This document shows positions 12,201 through 24,436 of a stretch of DNA of 64,000 nt, piece by piece. The notes under the pieces are model-generated. The model was not told the DNA's origin. It did no database searches and saw only the letters and a list, made by a program, of their open reading frames with translations. The position numbers and the translations under genes are program-made. Origin of the DNA: Apiosordaria backusii. Its lineage: Eukaryota; Ascomycota; Sordariomycetes; Sordariales; Lasiosphaeriaceae. Position 1 is the first letter of the stretch, and every line of letters starts with the position of its first letter. The DNA lies in contig JAUKTV010000022.1 in the NCBI GenBank assembly GCA_030549205.1, positions 248,001 to 312,000 on the forward strand. The letters are read 5' to 3'.

Positions 12201-13274
12201 GCACTTTGATGCATGATCGTTTGGGTCTGGCTTTGCACGATGACGATGGGAACATCGAGTACCAGCTCACCTTTGGGTCCCTTGCAAGTCCCCCGGCGTT
12301 AGTACGTTTTGGGTAGTTTTTGGCGTTTGTGTGGGCTGACAACGCAGCAGCCACCTCTCAAGCCATCTCTGATTCCCCATGCTTGATGACCGGGATTTGG
12401 TTCACGTTGCTTTTTCTTGTGCTTGACCATTTTCCCAAATTCTGTATCATGACCGGGGAGTATCTGGCTTTTTCGAGGGCATTGGGTTGGACGAACCAAC
12501 TCCCTGTACACCAGGGCGCATTTTCCCGTCTTGTGTTTTGTTATGCTCGGTTCGGGTGGCCGTTTAGGTTCTGCGGCCTGTGTTGCCTTCTTTTCACCGC
12601 AGTCATAATCTAGACTAGTGTCATAGATTCACTCGCGGTCCCAAGTTTTCCCAGTGGAAGTGGACTCGGTCCCGAGTGGCATCGGGTCCTGATCATCATG
12701 GAACGATGACTTGGCAGCACAGAACCCGGCAGAGGCACGCAACACAAAAAAGAAACAACCATCGAGGAGGAAAAAGAAAGAAAATTCACTCGTTGTCTAC
12801 CACCTCGAACAGGCCAAAGAGGAAATCAAAACGGAGGATACGTCCTTCGTAAAGCCGGCCAGTGCCCGAGCCAGACAAAGTGAAATGCCTTTTTTGGCCG
12901 TTTGATATCACTGGTTCCTTTATTTCCCATGCCCCAGCTTGATCATCCGGTTCTGCCAGCAGAGAGGTTTTGAAAGGCATATTGCCTCTATTTTCTCCCG
13001 CCTATCCGACTGTGTTCATCCATGATGCAGCTTCCCGTCCTCTTGCTCTAATCTAACTCGCTGGAGTTCCTACCTCGATCAAACAGACCGATATCCACGC
13101 CTCTTCAACTGGAAAAGACAGCACAGACCAAACGGGCCAGGGCCGCCTGCATTTCTTAATTAAGCATCACGTTTCTTCGAATCTTGTCTAGCCACGACAT
13201 CCTTTCCCTGCTTGCCTCTCTCGCTTCTTCCAGAGCCGTGAACCCAAGTGCTGCCTTGCCGGACTGTTCCGGAG

Positions 13275-13282
13275 TATAAAAA
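13275..13282 (+). promoter_or_regulatory. TATA box of the dsRNA-binding protein gene
   Basis: TATAAAAA, 230 bp upstream of the ATG at 13505, followed by a CT/CA-rich leader typical of strongly transcribed fungal genes. This implies a 5' leader of roughly 200 nt. Confidence 0.55.
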
Positions 13283-13504
13283 CAGACCGCCCGAGTCTAT
13301 TTTCCCCCCTCAACCATCTCGACACTTCACTCTTCACCGTTCAAGCCAAGACATTCCTGTCATCCACATAGCATCCTTACAAGCTGATCCGAACTCACAT
13401 TAGCCTCGATACATCGCTTCTACAACAGACACCGCTCCAAACTTTCAGTTCACACATCATCACACTCAACCGCCGCTCTCACGCCGAGCTTCATCCTCAA
13501 TAAA

Positions 13505-13935
13505 ATGGCGCCCAAGTCCAACCAGAGCAAGACTCCCTGGCAAGATGCTCTTGGAGGTAGGTCGCGTCCCCAACACAATGTGCTTTATCTCTTTCATGTA
13601 ACTAACGATTTCAACAGATGCTTGCCGCAACCTTCAAATTTCGGCACCAGTCTTTCAAGTCGTGTCTGACCGACGAGGTAAGTGAAACCGCTGCCCTTTG
13701 CATTTCACTTCTTGGCCATTCCATGCGAGCTTTCGAAACTAACTGAAATGTAGGCGGACGCACAGCATGGTCTAGTCGGGTTGTCGTTTACGGGTCGACC
13801 GTCAGTGCTCGGTTCTGGTACGATGGCAAGAACCTCAACAATGCCAAAGAAGATGCTGCCGAAGTCGCTCTTGGATGGCTCAACGGCAGCTCCTCGAACC
13901 CCAGCTCGCCCTCCACCTCTCGGGGCGGATGGTAA
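13505..13935 (+). CDS. Small protein with a single double-stranded RNA-binding motif
   Basis: Three exons: 13505-13556, 13618-13677 and 13754-13935, with canonical GT-AG introns (donors GTAGGT and GTAAGT; acceptors AACAG and TGTAG), giving 97 residues. The protein is almost entirely one dsRBM: first helix TPWQDALGDACRNLQIS, beta strands APVFQVVSD, then TAWSSRVVVYGSTVSARFWY, and a C-terminal helix NNAKEDAAEVALGWL with the A-x-x-A spacing of the fold. A short Ser/Pro/Gly tail follows. The classical KKxAK basic patch of the last helix is reduced (NNAKEDAAE), so RNA affinity may be modest or the domain may act in protein contacts. No enzyme domain is attached. It sits alone in a gene-poor stretch with a TATA box. 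Fold assignment is fairly secure; role unknown. Confidence 0.82.
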
Positions 13936-16658
13936 TGGACTAACCGGATCTGACAGCAAGATTGTGGATGCGGGACGAAGATTGATGATTGCGCTGTGGG
14001 GCAATCAAACGGCCGTCTGTCTTGGGCCACTTTTGGACCTCGTGATGTGTGCTGTTTGGAAATCCTGAGTCAAATTGTCTCGAAATCCCGTTTCGGTCTT
14101 GCGTTTTCACACACCCCCACCCTTCACCGCCGCCGCTTACACGATCACGACAACTTTTTACGACACATCGATTCTTGGGATACACTTTCGGATTATTATT
14201 TTTACGACACGACCATTCCTCTCTTCGTTGTACAATAACGACCTCACACCTTTGCGTAATACTTTTGACCTACAACACAAGAGGAGTTTGGAGGGAAATC
14301 GGCATGGCCACACGGCACACATCGGAACTCTCATCATGACCTGGCGCAGACTTGTTTTGGATTCTTTTGGCTTTTGATACAGACTGTTTGGTTTTGGCTT
14401 TTGTTCCTTGTTTTTGTTGGGAGGAAATTTATCGGAAGCGACTTTAACAACGATTTTGAGGCTGCTCGGCGTTTCATCGATGACCGAGATACCCAGAGGA
14501 GGCTTTGCTGGGTGGGTGGTCTTTTGGGTTGGGGGATTCCCTGACACAGCACGCTCACGCGCATATGGCTTGCCTTGGGGAGATCTGGGGTCTTGATGAT
14601 GGATCTGGCGGCTCAAATCGTTGAACTACTATGGAAAAATGGAAAAGGGAAATTATTGGGCTTTCTGGGGGTTGTTTTGATTGCTTTTTTCTCTTGGTTC
14701 TTTTGGATAGCTTCGGGTATCTCTTTCTTTTGGTTATTTGTTTGGCATGGACTGGGTTTGCTTGGGAGGCGGGGTGGATGGCTTGCTACTCTTTAACTGG
14801 AACATCTGCTTTCCTGAGGTCTTGGTCGGTTGCAGTTCCGTGACCTTGAGCTTGACCCGGATAGGATGGATGCATACGGTTGATGATCAGCGCAGGCATA
14901 CACATCCCCTTTCGAATCAGCCACCGATATGCCATATCGCTCATCGAACACCGAAAGAGAGACGACACACGAAACCAAACCATTATGCACGAAGGAATCA
15001 GGCGGTCAGCGCAACCCAACTAAACGGAGGACGGTTTTAAAAACATTTATAAAAAAGGTGGACTGGACTGGGATATAATGCAAGGAGGCTGGGATTGAGA
15101 TTGGATTTTGGTAATGGTGGAGGATATGTTGGATTTGTTTTCAATCTTCTGATTCACGTTTGAAGTTTGATATCCGTCTGTTTTTGTTTTTTTGGTTCTT
15201 CTTCTTTGGCTTTGAAATGAGATTGGAAAAGAATGTTGTTTTAGACTGTTAATATTTACTGTTTGTTTTGGAAACTTGTCTGTATGTATGTATGTATGTT
15301 TGTATGCTCGCGTGCTTGTAAATATCGGATGAATACTAACTCTTCAAGACGTAGCTTAACAAGAGGAGGTGAAGAAGGAAGGACGGGTGGTTGGGTGGGA
15401 GACCCAACTGATGGGACGGTTGGCCAGGATAGGAAATGCCAAGCGTCCTGACTTACACCGCTTCAAACCAAGTTCCCGCAGTGTCGGGTCTGAGCCGAAG
15501 GTGGGAATGGGGGACAAGGGTGGTTGATTTGCTCCGGGCAGGGCAGTTCGAGGAGAGTTTTTACAGTGGGAAATGGATCGTCAGACCAATCGCGGAGGTT
15601 GGGTGAGGGGATACTGTGCCGGAAAACCCTTTGTTTTTTTTTTTTCAGCCTGTGACGTGGAGAAGCAATGGGGGAGACAGGGAGGAGTGTTCCCGTGACG
15701 GTGTGGTCACTGGGACAGGAACTGGGGGAGGGGAATTTATTTATTGATTGAACCAAAATAGGAAGTTTTTTTTTTTTTTTGATGATGGGACTGTTTGGCT
15801 TTGGGATGTGTAGTGTATCTTGTACATGACACACAAATGAATGGATTGAGACAGTGCTGCTGTCACTCTGCTGACAGACAGATATGTTGTTTCGTCTTGC
15901 GAAATACAAGACGAGATCTACACAGGGAAAAAGAGCAGAGATACATCATCAATGGGCGCAAATGGATGTGTGGATTTTAAAAAGAGAGGGAAAACGGAGA
16001 GAAAAGGAGCATAATTAGCATACTCACGGGCAAGAGGGATTGACGGCGATAGATGTAGTGGTGGTACCAATCCATGAGGGTGAAGGTACAACTCTTTGGT
16101 ACATCCAATCACGACAGCTTCAGAACATGCATAGTTCCAGATATTTGTGCTTGGTGTCACAAGACTCGAAGCTCGGATGGGGGACGGTATGAAGTGTTTT
16201 GGGGGGTTGAAGGGAACTGCTCCCGTGACCAATGCCTCCCGCAGTTCAACTCCCACCCACCCATGGTTGTCGTGGTCGGTTCGTGGGGGTCACACAACGT
16301 TTCTTCTGCGTGGCTGGATGGCAAACAACGCTAGCGTTCGGAGGTTGGTTGATGTTGAAGTCGAGGGTCGAGGCGGGGGTTCAAAGATGAAGGGTTGGGG
16401 TTGTGAACACCAGGAACCAAGCACAGACCAACTTTTGTTTCTCCTAGCAGCAATCAGCCCCACTACCCCAACCCAAGACCGGGAAAACACCGGGATATTT
16501 TCCAATTTTTCGAGAACAAGCCGTTTTGCGTTTGGACGGAGACGTTGACTGGATGTGTGGTGGTTGAAGTTGAAGCTCCGGGTTCGCGAATTTGTCCATC
16601 GGCAACTCTCCTCGACCACCCCACATTGTTCACATCACATTACACACCAAAACACACA
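13936..16658. other. Intergenic: 3' flank of the dsRBM gene and promoter of the uS7m gene
   Basis: About 2.7 kb with T-rich low-complexity sequence. Includes a TATG repeat at 15281-15306 and a 15-nt T run at 15766-15780. The frame at 14596-14796 encodes many hydrophobic residues but only because the DNA is T-rich. No supportable gene. Confidence 0.55.
15281..15306. repeat. TGTA/TATG microsatellite
   Basis: Tandem TATG units with one T/A change, within the intergenic T-rich stretch. Read directly. Confidence 0.85.
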
Positions 16659-17672
16659 ATGCCTCCAAGGCTGAACCTCACCTTGGCCTTCCGAGCCCTC
16701 TCCCTCCGGGCAACCGCTGCCGCTGCCCCCCCGGCCGCCGGGCAACCATTATCACAGAAGATCGCCGCCCCCTTAGTAGCAAGACGGTTCTACTCCGACA
16801 ACCTCACCCCAAATGACTCTTCCTCCTCCCAGATACCCTCCTCCGAACTCCCCCCAAGTAGCTTGACCCCGACCCCGACCGAGCAATTCCACGATGCCGA
16901 TGCCGCGGCGGCTTCGGTTCGCCAGCAGCAGCAGCAGCAGAAACAAGACAACCTCACTGCCTTGAACAGATTGGAGATGGTGGCCTACGGGCTGAACCCG
17001 TTCGACGCCAAAGAAGAAGGACACAAATACGGCTTGCCCAGCCTGCCGCTGCCGAGCGAACTGCACAAGGATCACCGGTATGATGATGTGATGGGGCAGA
17101 TTACGAGGTTACTGATGAAGGATGGGAAGCTGTCCAAGGCGCAGAGGGTATGTCCTTCCCCCCCTCCCCCCCTCCCCCCCTCCCTCCTCTTCTATTGACA
17201 TTAATATTGACAATTGTATATAAAGGACATGGCCATGATCCTCAACTACCTCCGCACCTCCCCGCCTCCCAAACTCAACCCCCTCCGCCCACTCATCCCC
17301 GGCGCGCCGGCCCCTCACTTCCTCCCGCTTGACCCAGTCACGTACCTCCGCGTCGCCATCGACAGCGTTGCCCCCCTGGTGAAAATTAGGGGGTTCAGGG
17401 GCATGGCTGGTGGTGGTAGATCGCTTGAGGTTCCGGCTCCGCTGGCGGCTAGGCAGAGGAGGAGGACGGGGTTTATGTGGATTTTGGATGTGGTGCAGAA
17501 GAAGAAGAGTAAGGGATCGGGAAGGAAGATGTTTCCGACGAGGGTGGCGGAGGAGATTGTGGCGGTGGTGGAGGGGAGGAGCACGGTTTGGGATAAGAGG
17601 GCGCAGGTGCATAAGTTGGGGACGGCGGCGAGGGCGAATTTGATGAACCCGCAGATTAAGAATTTCTTGTAG
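16659..17672 (+). CDS. RSM7: Mitochondrial small-subunit ribosomal protein uS7m
   Basis: Component of the mitochondrial 37S ribosomal subunit that binds the 3' domain of the small rRNA. Two exons, 16659-17147 and 17226-17672, flank a 78-nt intron with a C-rich start, giving 311 residues. The first about 45 residues are rich in Arg, Ala and Ser without acids and end in an RRFYSDN processing-type site, as expected of a matrix-targeting peptide. A Gln run (about residues 89-95) precedes the conserved core: RYDDVMGQITRLLMKDGKLSKAQ, DPVTYLRVAIDSVAPLVKIRG, then the S7 motif ARQRRRTGFMWIL. The final ARANLMNPQIKNFL is the usual fungal mitochondrial end. The extended N-terminus excludes the cytosolic S5 paralogue. 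Confidence 0.93.
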
Positions 17673-19260
17673 GGGGGGGGTTGTTGAAGGAGGGGGGAGG
17701 AGGTGGTGGTCAGGGATAGTGATGGGTGTGACTTGTGTGAGTTGGTGTTTAGAATCGACGAGGGGGAGAGGACCAAGGGGGGGGTTGGAATTTTGTCCAC
17801 ATGGGATAGATGGAACTCTAGACATACAAAAAGGGGATTCTATGCATGGATTGGACTGGCTTAGGGGGGAAGCTGGTGGGGGTGAGGAGTGTACATTATG
17901 CTTATATCATGGATATATATTTTTCTGAGATCGGTCCCAAATATATGGGATATGCATTTTTGAAAGGCCTTTGACAGGATGAAGTTCTGTGGAACTGTAT
18001 GGTGGTTAAAAGAAGAGTTCTGGAAAGAGTCATCGATTGGACAGACGCTAAACATAACTAAAGGCGCAAGTGAAAGTCAGATGGGGAGGGCGTAAGGCTG
18101 AGATGGCAGGTGAGTGGGATATGCTTTGGCTAGCGGACCTTGAGCCGTTGCTATGCAATTGACGACTCGTATTGCTCGGCGGGAGGGCGCAGCAGCCGCG
18201 TACTGGTCATTTCGGCTCTTTGTCCGTGGGGTTGTGGGGGAGGCGGAGGAGGGCGGTGCTGTTATGCGGGTGGGTTCTGGAGATGGATGGGAATCTGGAG
18301 TGTGACGTCTGTAGATGGGATATTCAATGGAGGTCTGATTTGGAGAGAGAATCTAGACGAGGCTGTGCAAAATCAAGATTGGATTCGTCTTCTTGGGTCA
18401 ATTAAAGAAGCCAGCCATGAAAGAAGATTCCAGGCGTACCACGATAGCTCAAAGTCACACAGCCCGAAGTCTGGTTTTTATCGGCTTTTGAGAGCTGTGG
18501 TGAGGTGATTCAAGACGGCGCCTCCGGACCCCACGCTCGGCGAACAAGAGTTTTGTCGGCGGTAGGCAGCAAACCACAGGGTCCCACCCCGTCATCCTCA
18601 GAGCTTCCAGAGCTTCCAGAGCTCTCCCTCCCCACCCCGCACGTCGTCATTCAATCAGGCCACAGGGCGAGAGATGCTATAGCTCTCTGACTCTGTCCTC
18701 ACCGCCTTAATAAGGTACAGATATGAACAGAGTGCGATATTCAGAACAAGAGATGATACATATATAGGGACAACGGGAAGATATTAGAGAGAGAAAACGG
18801 TTATCACTAGAACAAGCAAGGATTTCCAAAACTGCACCTCTTTGGGACAAGGCCGCAAGCTATCTGCAGAGATTCCTGGAGGTAGCTGGGGTCTTGGCAC
18901 CCTGGCCCGAGTCGTTAACTCCTCTCGGAGGCGTCTTGGCGCAGCGTCTTCAGCAGGACGACGCCCCGCCATCTGATCTGGTCTACCGTTTGACAAAGAC
19001 CATATGTCGTGTCGGATTTCTTACCTTTTCCTGTTTGACAACCGACCCGACATTTTTTATTTTTCTTGTGGACTGTTTGACGGCGCTACACACTACGAAT
19101 ACATACACCGGCTCATACACCACACTGCATTTTTCATCTGACCCGAAGCCGTGACCCTTGATTTATTTGACTGCCGCTTGATGTAACATCCACAGCCCTT
19201 GACTTGACTTCTCCTTGACATCGGATAGCACATCAAACAAAACACCAACAGTCGCCCGCC
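17673..19260. other. Intergenic: uS7m 3' flank and promoter of the universal-stress-domain gene
   Basis: About 1.6 kb. Contains a short direct repeat of GAGCTTCCA around 18600-18620. Short frames on both strands show no coding character. Confidence 0.55.
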
Positions 19261-21626
19261 ATGGCTAGGCACCAGCCAATGTCGATGGAGGCAATGCTCG
19301 ACGAAGAGCGGAGGGAAGTGCTTGCACTGTTGGAGGGCCCTCAAGCATCAAGACCTAGCAGAGCCCCCAGCAGCATAGGAGGCCGGTCGCCATCTCCCTT
19401 CACAACACCGCGATCGCCGGTGCGGTCCATGCTAGACATTGGTGACGACCCTCCTTCTCCTGGCCTCCTCTACCCCCCTTCCCCTCGTTCCGCTCGTTCC
19501 ACTCGTTCCACGTCGAGTTACTTTACTAAAACCTCTTCGTCAATAGCCCCCGTCAGAAGCATGCTCGACGTCGACACCCGCCCTCCCGCGCCAGTACGAA
19601 GCATGCTGGATGTGGACTCGCCGCCCAATCCTAAGCAGGTACTCAGCACCCCTTCCTCACCGATCGAACACACCGGCTCCCGAAGCCTCCTTGCCCCGGC
19701 CCAGCCCGGGCACCCTCGCAGCATGTCCGACGCCGCCATGAGACCCGCCGACTTTGGGCCGCGGGCCACCCCTCGACACGACCCGACCCTCGATTACCAA
19801 TTTGGAGGAATCATCACGAACCACGCAGGCGCCGCCATGCCGAAACGAGTTACCATGGGTGGAAAGCGCACAAGCGTCATGGCAGAAGTTATGAGGGGCA
19901 ATGATGTATCCGGCCTTGTTCTACCCGGCGACAGAGGCCGCCATTCCATCGCCGGACCATCCTACAGCAGCAGAAAAGGCGTAAACAAATCCAAGTCTCC
20001 CAATAACCGCCTGGGATTGCGATCTCACTCCCCACACAATGCCCTGCTTGGACGACCTCTCAGCCCCGCCGGACGGTCCATGTTGGGGGATAACCAGACC
20101 GTGGACTACAACAATGCGTACCGGCGATTGTCAGACGCCGCCTTGGCGCGGTCCGGAGGCTCGCTTGGGGAGCTGGGGAGGAGGAAGAAGTCGGATGATG
20201 CGTCCAGCAACGGCAGGCTAGCTAAGGACTACCTGGGCCCTGATGGCGAGTTTGTCGAGGAAAGCAGCGAGGATAGCGGGGGGAATTCTTCGGAAGAAGA
20301 TGAGCGTGGTAGGAAGGCTGCTCGGACCTTTGATAAGAAGCCGCAGGGTAACTCGGAATCACCGGAGGCCAAGAGACAGGTGCGGAGTTTGCTGGCGGCT
20401 GCGGAGGAAGAACGTAAGTGTTTGCTGATATCCACCCGTCAGAGCCGGGTAATACTGGGATGCGTTGACTGACTTTGAGCGTCTGAAAACAACAGGTATC
20501 CATGTTGCGTCTTCCCAGCCAGCTCACAAATACAGGTCATTGCTGGATGAGCCTCAAATCACACTGACCAATCCGTCTGGGGAGAAAGAGCGTGTAAAGC
20601 ACAGCAGCAAGACTGCGATCCACCCAGCGACTAGCTTCGATTCGCCGCCTAGCGGGACACACACGCCGATGTATACGGACACGGAGGAAGACATCTCGGA
20701 CATCAAGCGAGCGCAGAAGCTGTCGTTTGCTATGACGCAGGTGATGGAGACGCCCGAGTCACACAGGACGATTCAGATCATCACCCGAGGCGATTATGCC
20801 AAGCTTGTCAAGGACGCCGAGGAGGAACACCGCCCTCCGAGGAAATACCTGGTGGCGACAGACATGAGCGATGAATCCACCCACGCGCTGGAATGGGCTA
20901 TTGGCACCGTTCTCCGCGATGGTGACACGCTCCTCGCCATTTACTGCGTGGACGAGGACGCCGGAATCGAAGCCAATCCTTCTTCGGTGGTGCCAGATGA
21001 GCCAAGAGCAATGAAGGAACAGGCGGCTGCCATCACGGCTGTGACGAACAACACTAGGCAGCCTGCTACCCCGGGGGGCACGGTTTTACCGCTAAGGATT
21101 TCACCATTGGGGCACCAGGCGAGCGAGGCGAGCTTGAGCCCGGCGCCGTCGAGCGTGGAGAGGAGCAAGGCCGAGGAGGAGAGGTACAGGGCGGTTAAGG
21201 ACATTGGGGACAGGGCGATGAAGCTGCTGAGGAAGACGAGGCTGCAGGTGAGGGTGATTGTGGAGGTGCTGCACTGCAAAAACCCGAAGCATTTGATCAC
21301 CGAGGTGATTGATTTGGTGAACCCGACGTTGGTTATTTTGGGGAGTAGGGGGAGGAGTGCTCTTAAGGGGTAAGTACCACACACATCTTGTGATATTTGG
21401 GGTGGGGAATGAATGGGTTACTGACATGAAGAAAAAAAACAGAGTGATACTTGGTTCCTTCTCCAACTACCTCGTCACAAAATCCTCGGTTCCGGTGATG
21501 GTGGCGAGGAAGAAGCTGAGGAAGCAGAGCAAGTACAAGAAGATTGCCGCGGGGGCGAGCCAGCACCAGGTGAACAATATTAATAACCCGACGGCGAGGA
21601 GTTTGGCGCAGGCCAAGATTGATTAG
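19261..21626 (+). CDS. Large protein with C-terminal universal stress protein (UspA) domain
   Basis: Three exons: 19261-20413, 20496-21369 and 21443-21626, giving 736 residues. The first 450 or so are Ser/Pro-rich and probably disordered, with three copies of the motif VRSMLD (about residues 57, 97 and 114) and a related RSMLG later. The last 250 residues form a Usp fold: KYLVATDMSDESTHALEWAI starts it, a Ser/Pro-rich loop interrupts it, and it ends in NPTLVILGSRGRSALKG then VILGSFSNYLVTKSSVPVMV. The latter is the glycine-rich nucleotide-binding signature G-x2-G-x9-G-S/T of ATP-binding Usp proteins. A basic tail follows. In yeasts and moulds similar long proteins are phosphoproteins with stress-linked roles; a specific function cannot be given here. 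Confidence 0.9.
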
Positions 21627-22544
21627 AAGTCGTGGCCTTGGAGTGATTGAACTTGTTGAGAGGGCGGTAGAGGTGTGGAAAGGGGGTGGTGGGGGGTGGG
21701 TGGAAGTGTTGAAGGGGTGGAAGAGAGGGGATAGGGGGGATAGGGAGGATAGGGGGTGGAGACGTATACGAAATATGGAACGAAAGGAACAAAACAGCGG
21801 ATTGCTTGGACTGGGCAATTGATGATGGCTTTTTGATGATGATGAGCGAGCGGGTTTGGTTGGTTGGTTTGTTGGTTGCACAAAGTTATATATATACTAT
21901 CACTTCTCACTTCTATTGTTTTTCCTCCTCTCGTTTAATGTTGTTGTTGGAGGAGGGAGGCAGGTAGGTGGGTGTTGGAACGGGGGACAGGGGGGGTGGG
22001 GGTTATGGTGTGTGTGTGGTGAGGGAAAGGCTTTTTGATACGAAAGGGAACAACAAAGTTGTAGTCTTGAGAGTGTGGGTTGTTTGATTTGGTCCTTTTT
22101 TTGTGTGTGTGTGTGTTTAAGAAACGCAAGCGGGTTTTGTTGTTGTTTGTTGTTGTTTCTGCTGTTTGTTGTTAGGGTCCTTGATGATGATGATGAGTAT
22201 ATATATAAATATATCATGCTTTCGCTCTCGCTTCTCCTTTGTGGATATAGTGCATGGTTTGAAAACCGGATTGAAGTTGACGAGTAAGGGCATTTCCTAA
22301 GGAGTGCATCGTCTTGATATATACACACTATCTTTATGGTACACCTAGGAACCCACAGGTCATCCCCTACCCATTATAAGTATGCTGAATTGCATGGGCT
22401 TTGGAACAGAACTTGTCGTAACACACAAACCACATAATTTTCTCCATTAGATCTCCTTTCATTCTCGATTTTCTATCCAAGAGCCCCTCATATGGATATA
22501 TACACACACACACATATCCTACTACTCTCTCACATCCCCACCCT
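21627..22544. other. Intergenic between two converging genes
   Basis: About 0.9 kb between the 3' ends of the Usp-domain and BFR2 genes. G/T-rich with GT, TGTTGT and TATATA microsatellites near 22090-22210. No gene seen. Confidence 0.6.
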
Positions 22545-24436
22545 TCAGCTCCTAAACAATTTCAATCCCGCCTCCTCAAGACTAACCCCCCCCATCTCCT
22601 CATCTTCCTCTTCCCCTTCCTCATTATCATCCTCCTCCTCCCTGAGCGCAAGCTTCTGCCCAAACAGCGCCCCAAACAACCGATCAATCGCGTGCTCCTC
22701 CCACCCCCTCCTATCCTCAGGCGCCATAAAGTTCTGCAGCTTCTCATGCACCGTATACCTCAGCTTCCGGCCCTTGCTCGCCTTCCTATCCACCTGCTTC
22801 CTCACCTTGGCCTCCTTCAACGCGGCCCACCTGACAGTCGTGACCGACTCCCCCGGCGCGCCAGTGTCAGCCGAGCGCTGATCCACCAGCTCCTTGAGGA
22901 GCAACTGGTAGAAATCCGCGTCGTCGTAGATTTCATTGTCTTCCTCGACCTTTTTGGCGGCTTGGGCAGGGGCGCAAGAGCGGGGGGTGCGGGCGCGCTT
23001 GACGAGGCGGTCGGAGCTGAAAAGCTGGCTGTCGAGGGCGGTGAGCAAAGATTGGGATTCGTTCTTGACGAGGTTGCGGGTCGCGGCGCCGGTGGTGGTG
23101 TTCTTCTTTACTCGTTCGGACCACTTGTCTAGGACTTTGCGGCGGTGGGCGAGGGCAACTTCCTCGGTGGCAAGCATGTTTTCCCAGATTTCTTGACTGG
23201 AAGTGTCAACGTCGATGGTGGATCTCTTTCTCTTTTCGCCAACCTTGGCGCGGGCCTGCTCGGGCAAGAAGCTGTGACGGACGCTGTCAATGGTGTTCCA
23301 CAGCTTGACGGCGGCTTCCTCGGCGGCTTGGTAGGGCTTGTTGGAGATTTCCTGGGTGTTTTCGACCTGGTTAAAAGTATTGGCTGCGATGAGGGCTTTT
23401 TGGAGTCGGATGCGGAGGTTGAGGATGGAGTCAAAGGCGCGACGTTGGACACGGACAGCCATGCCCTTTTCTGCGTCTGCTTTGGCGGCTTGGGACATGG
23501 CCGAGACGATGGACTTTGAATCTTCTTTGAGGGACTTGCGGAGGTTGAAGTGTTCGGGGTCGTCGTTGAATTCTTGGTCATCTTTGAGGGACTTGCGAAG
23601 TTCAGAGTGTTCGCCGTCGTCGTCGTCTTCACTACCCTCCTCGTCCTCTTCGCTCCCTTCCTCTTCATCCTCGCTGGAAAGCATTGCGCCCTCATAGTCA
23701 GCCTCAGAGTCTTCCTCAGAGTCTTCCTCGGAATCTTCCTCCGCCTCCAAATCAAACATTTCATTGTCATCCCCCTCTGATTCGTTGTCTTCCTCCTCCT
23801 CACCACCAGACGACGACATGAAATCAGCAGCCGTCGGCCTCTTTGCGATCCGCCCGTCGGCCTTTGCTCCCTCCTTAGCCTTGCCATTTGTCTTTGCCTT
23901 TTCTACCCGAGGCTTCGCGCTAGCGCGGAAGACATAATCCTTGAATCTTTCCTCATCACTTCCCCCCAGAGCGTTATCACTGTCGATCTCGAAGTCCTCG
24001 TCAAAGTTTTGATCGCGCTCGAGGTCGGCCATGGAAGGGTCGTCAAACTCCTCCTCTTCTTCGTCCTCTTCGCTGCCATCATCTTCTTCTTCGTCATCCT
24101 CCTCCTCGTCCTTACTTTGCTCTAGCGCCGCCCGGCTGACACGCGCGCCTCGGTATTCAGGGCCAAGGTTGATGCCTTCTTTTTCGCGGAGCTTGCTCTT
24201 GCTGTTTTACCATCACCGTCAGCAATTTGTGCGCAAGGTCAATTGAGAAAAAAAGACGAAACATACCCAACAGTAACGTAATGCTCTGTCCCCGCAAGAT
24301 CATCCTCCGACTCTTCACTCCCGCTGCCCTCATCGGCAGACTGTGGCTCGTTTTCCGGATCGAAATCTTTTGCGAGCTTCTCCTCGAATTGGGCGAACCG
24401 CTTTGAGGGCTTGACTTTTTTTGCTACTGGCGCCAT
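22545..24436 (-). CDS. BFR2: BFR2 / AATF-family ribosome biogenesis factor
   Basis: Nucleolar protein required for early pre-40S (SSU processome) assembly. Two exons, 24436-24267 and 24201-22545, joined by an intron with donor GTATGT and acceptor ACAG, giving 608 residues. The N-terminal half is highly acidic (long Glu/Asp runs) and has a duplicated LRKSLKDD/LRKSLKED segment. The AATF-type coiled-coil region follows (AMSQAAKADAEKG onward), then the KWSERVKKNTT segment and the TRAUB domain, recognised from YDDADFYQLLLKELVDQR, the KASKGRKLRYTVHEKLQNFM block and IDRLFGALFG. Starting MAPVAKKVKPSKRFAQFEEK places the ATG just upstream of the family's FEEKLAKDFDPE motif. It is divergent from the IND1 gene with 394 bp between start codons. 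Confidence 0.93.

Larger units (their letters stand above)
9042..13504. other. Long intergenic region (about 4.5 kb) upstream of the dsRNA-binding protein gene
   Basis: No reading frame here shows coding character, splice-linked exons or family motifs on either strand. No long direct or inverted repeat and no strong AT bias (as RIP would leave) was noticed by eye. The last few hundred bases are CT-rich with a TATA box and form the promoter and leader of the next gene. The region could hold non-coding transcripts, which I cannot see. Confidence 0.5.

Noticed and set aside
14596..14796. ATG-started hydrophobic frame that looks like a small membrane protein
   Set aside because: Hydrophobicity follows from T-rich DNA; no conserved motif and it lies in the presumed 3' region of the dsRBM gene.
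15380..15425. GGTTGGGTGGGAGACC resembling part of a fungal 5S rRNA gene
   Set aside because: Only this short core matches; the A box, C box spacing and the remaining 5S sequence are absent.
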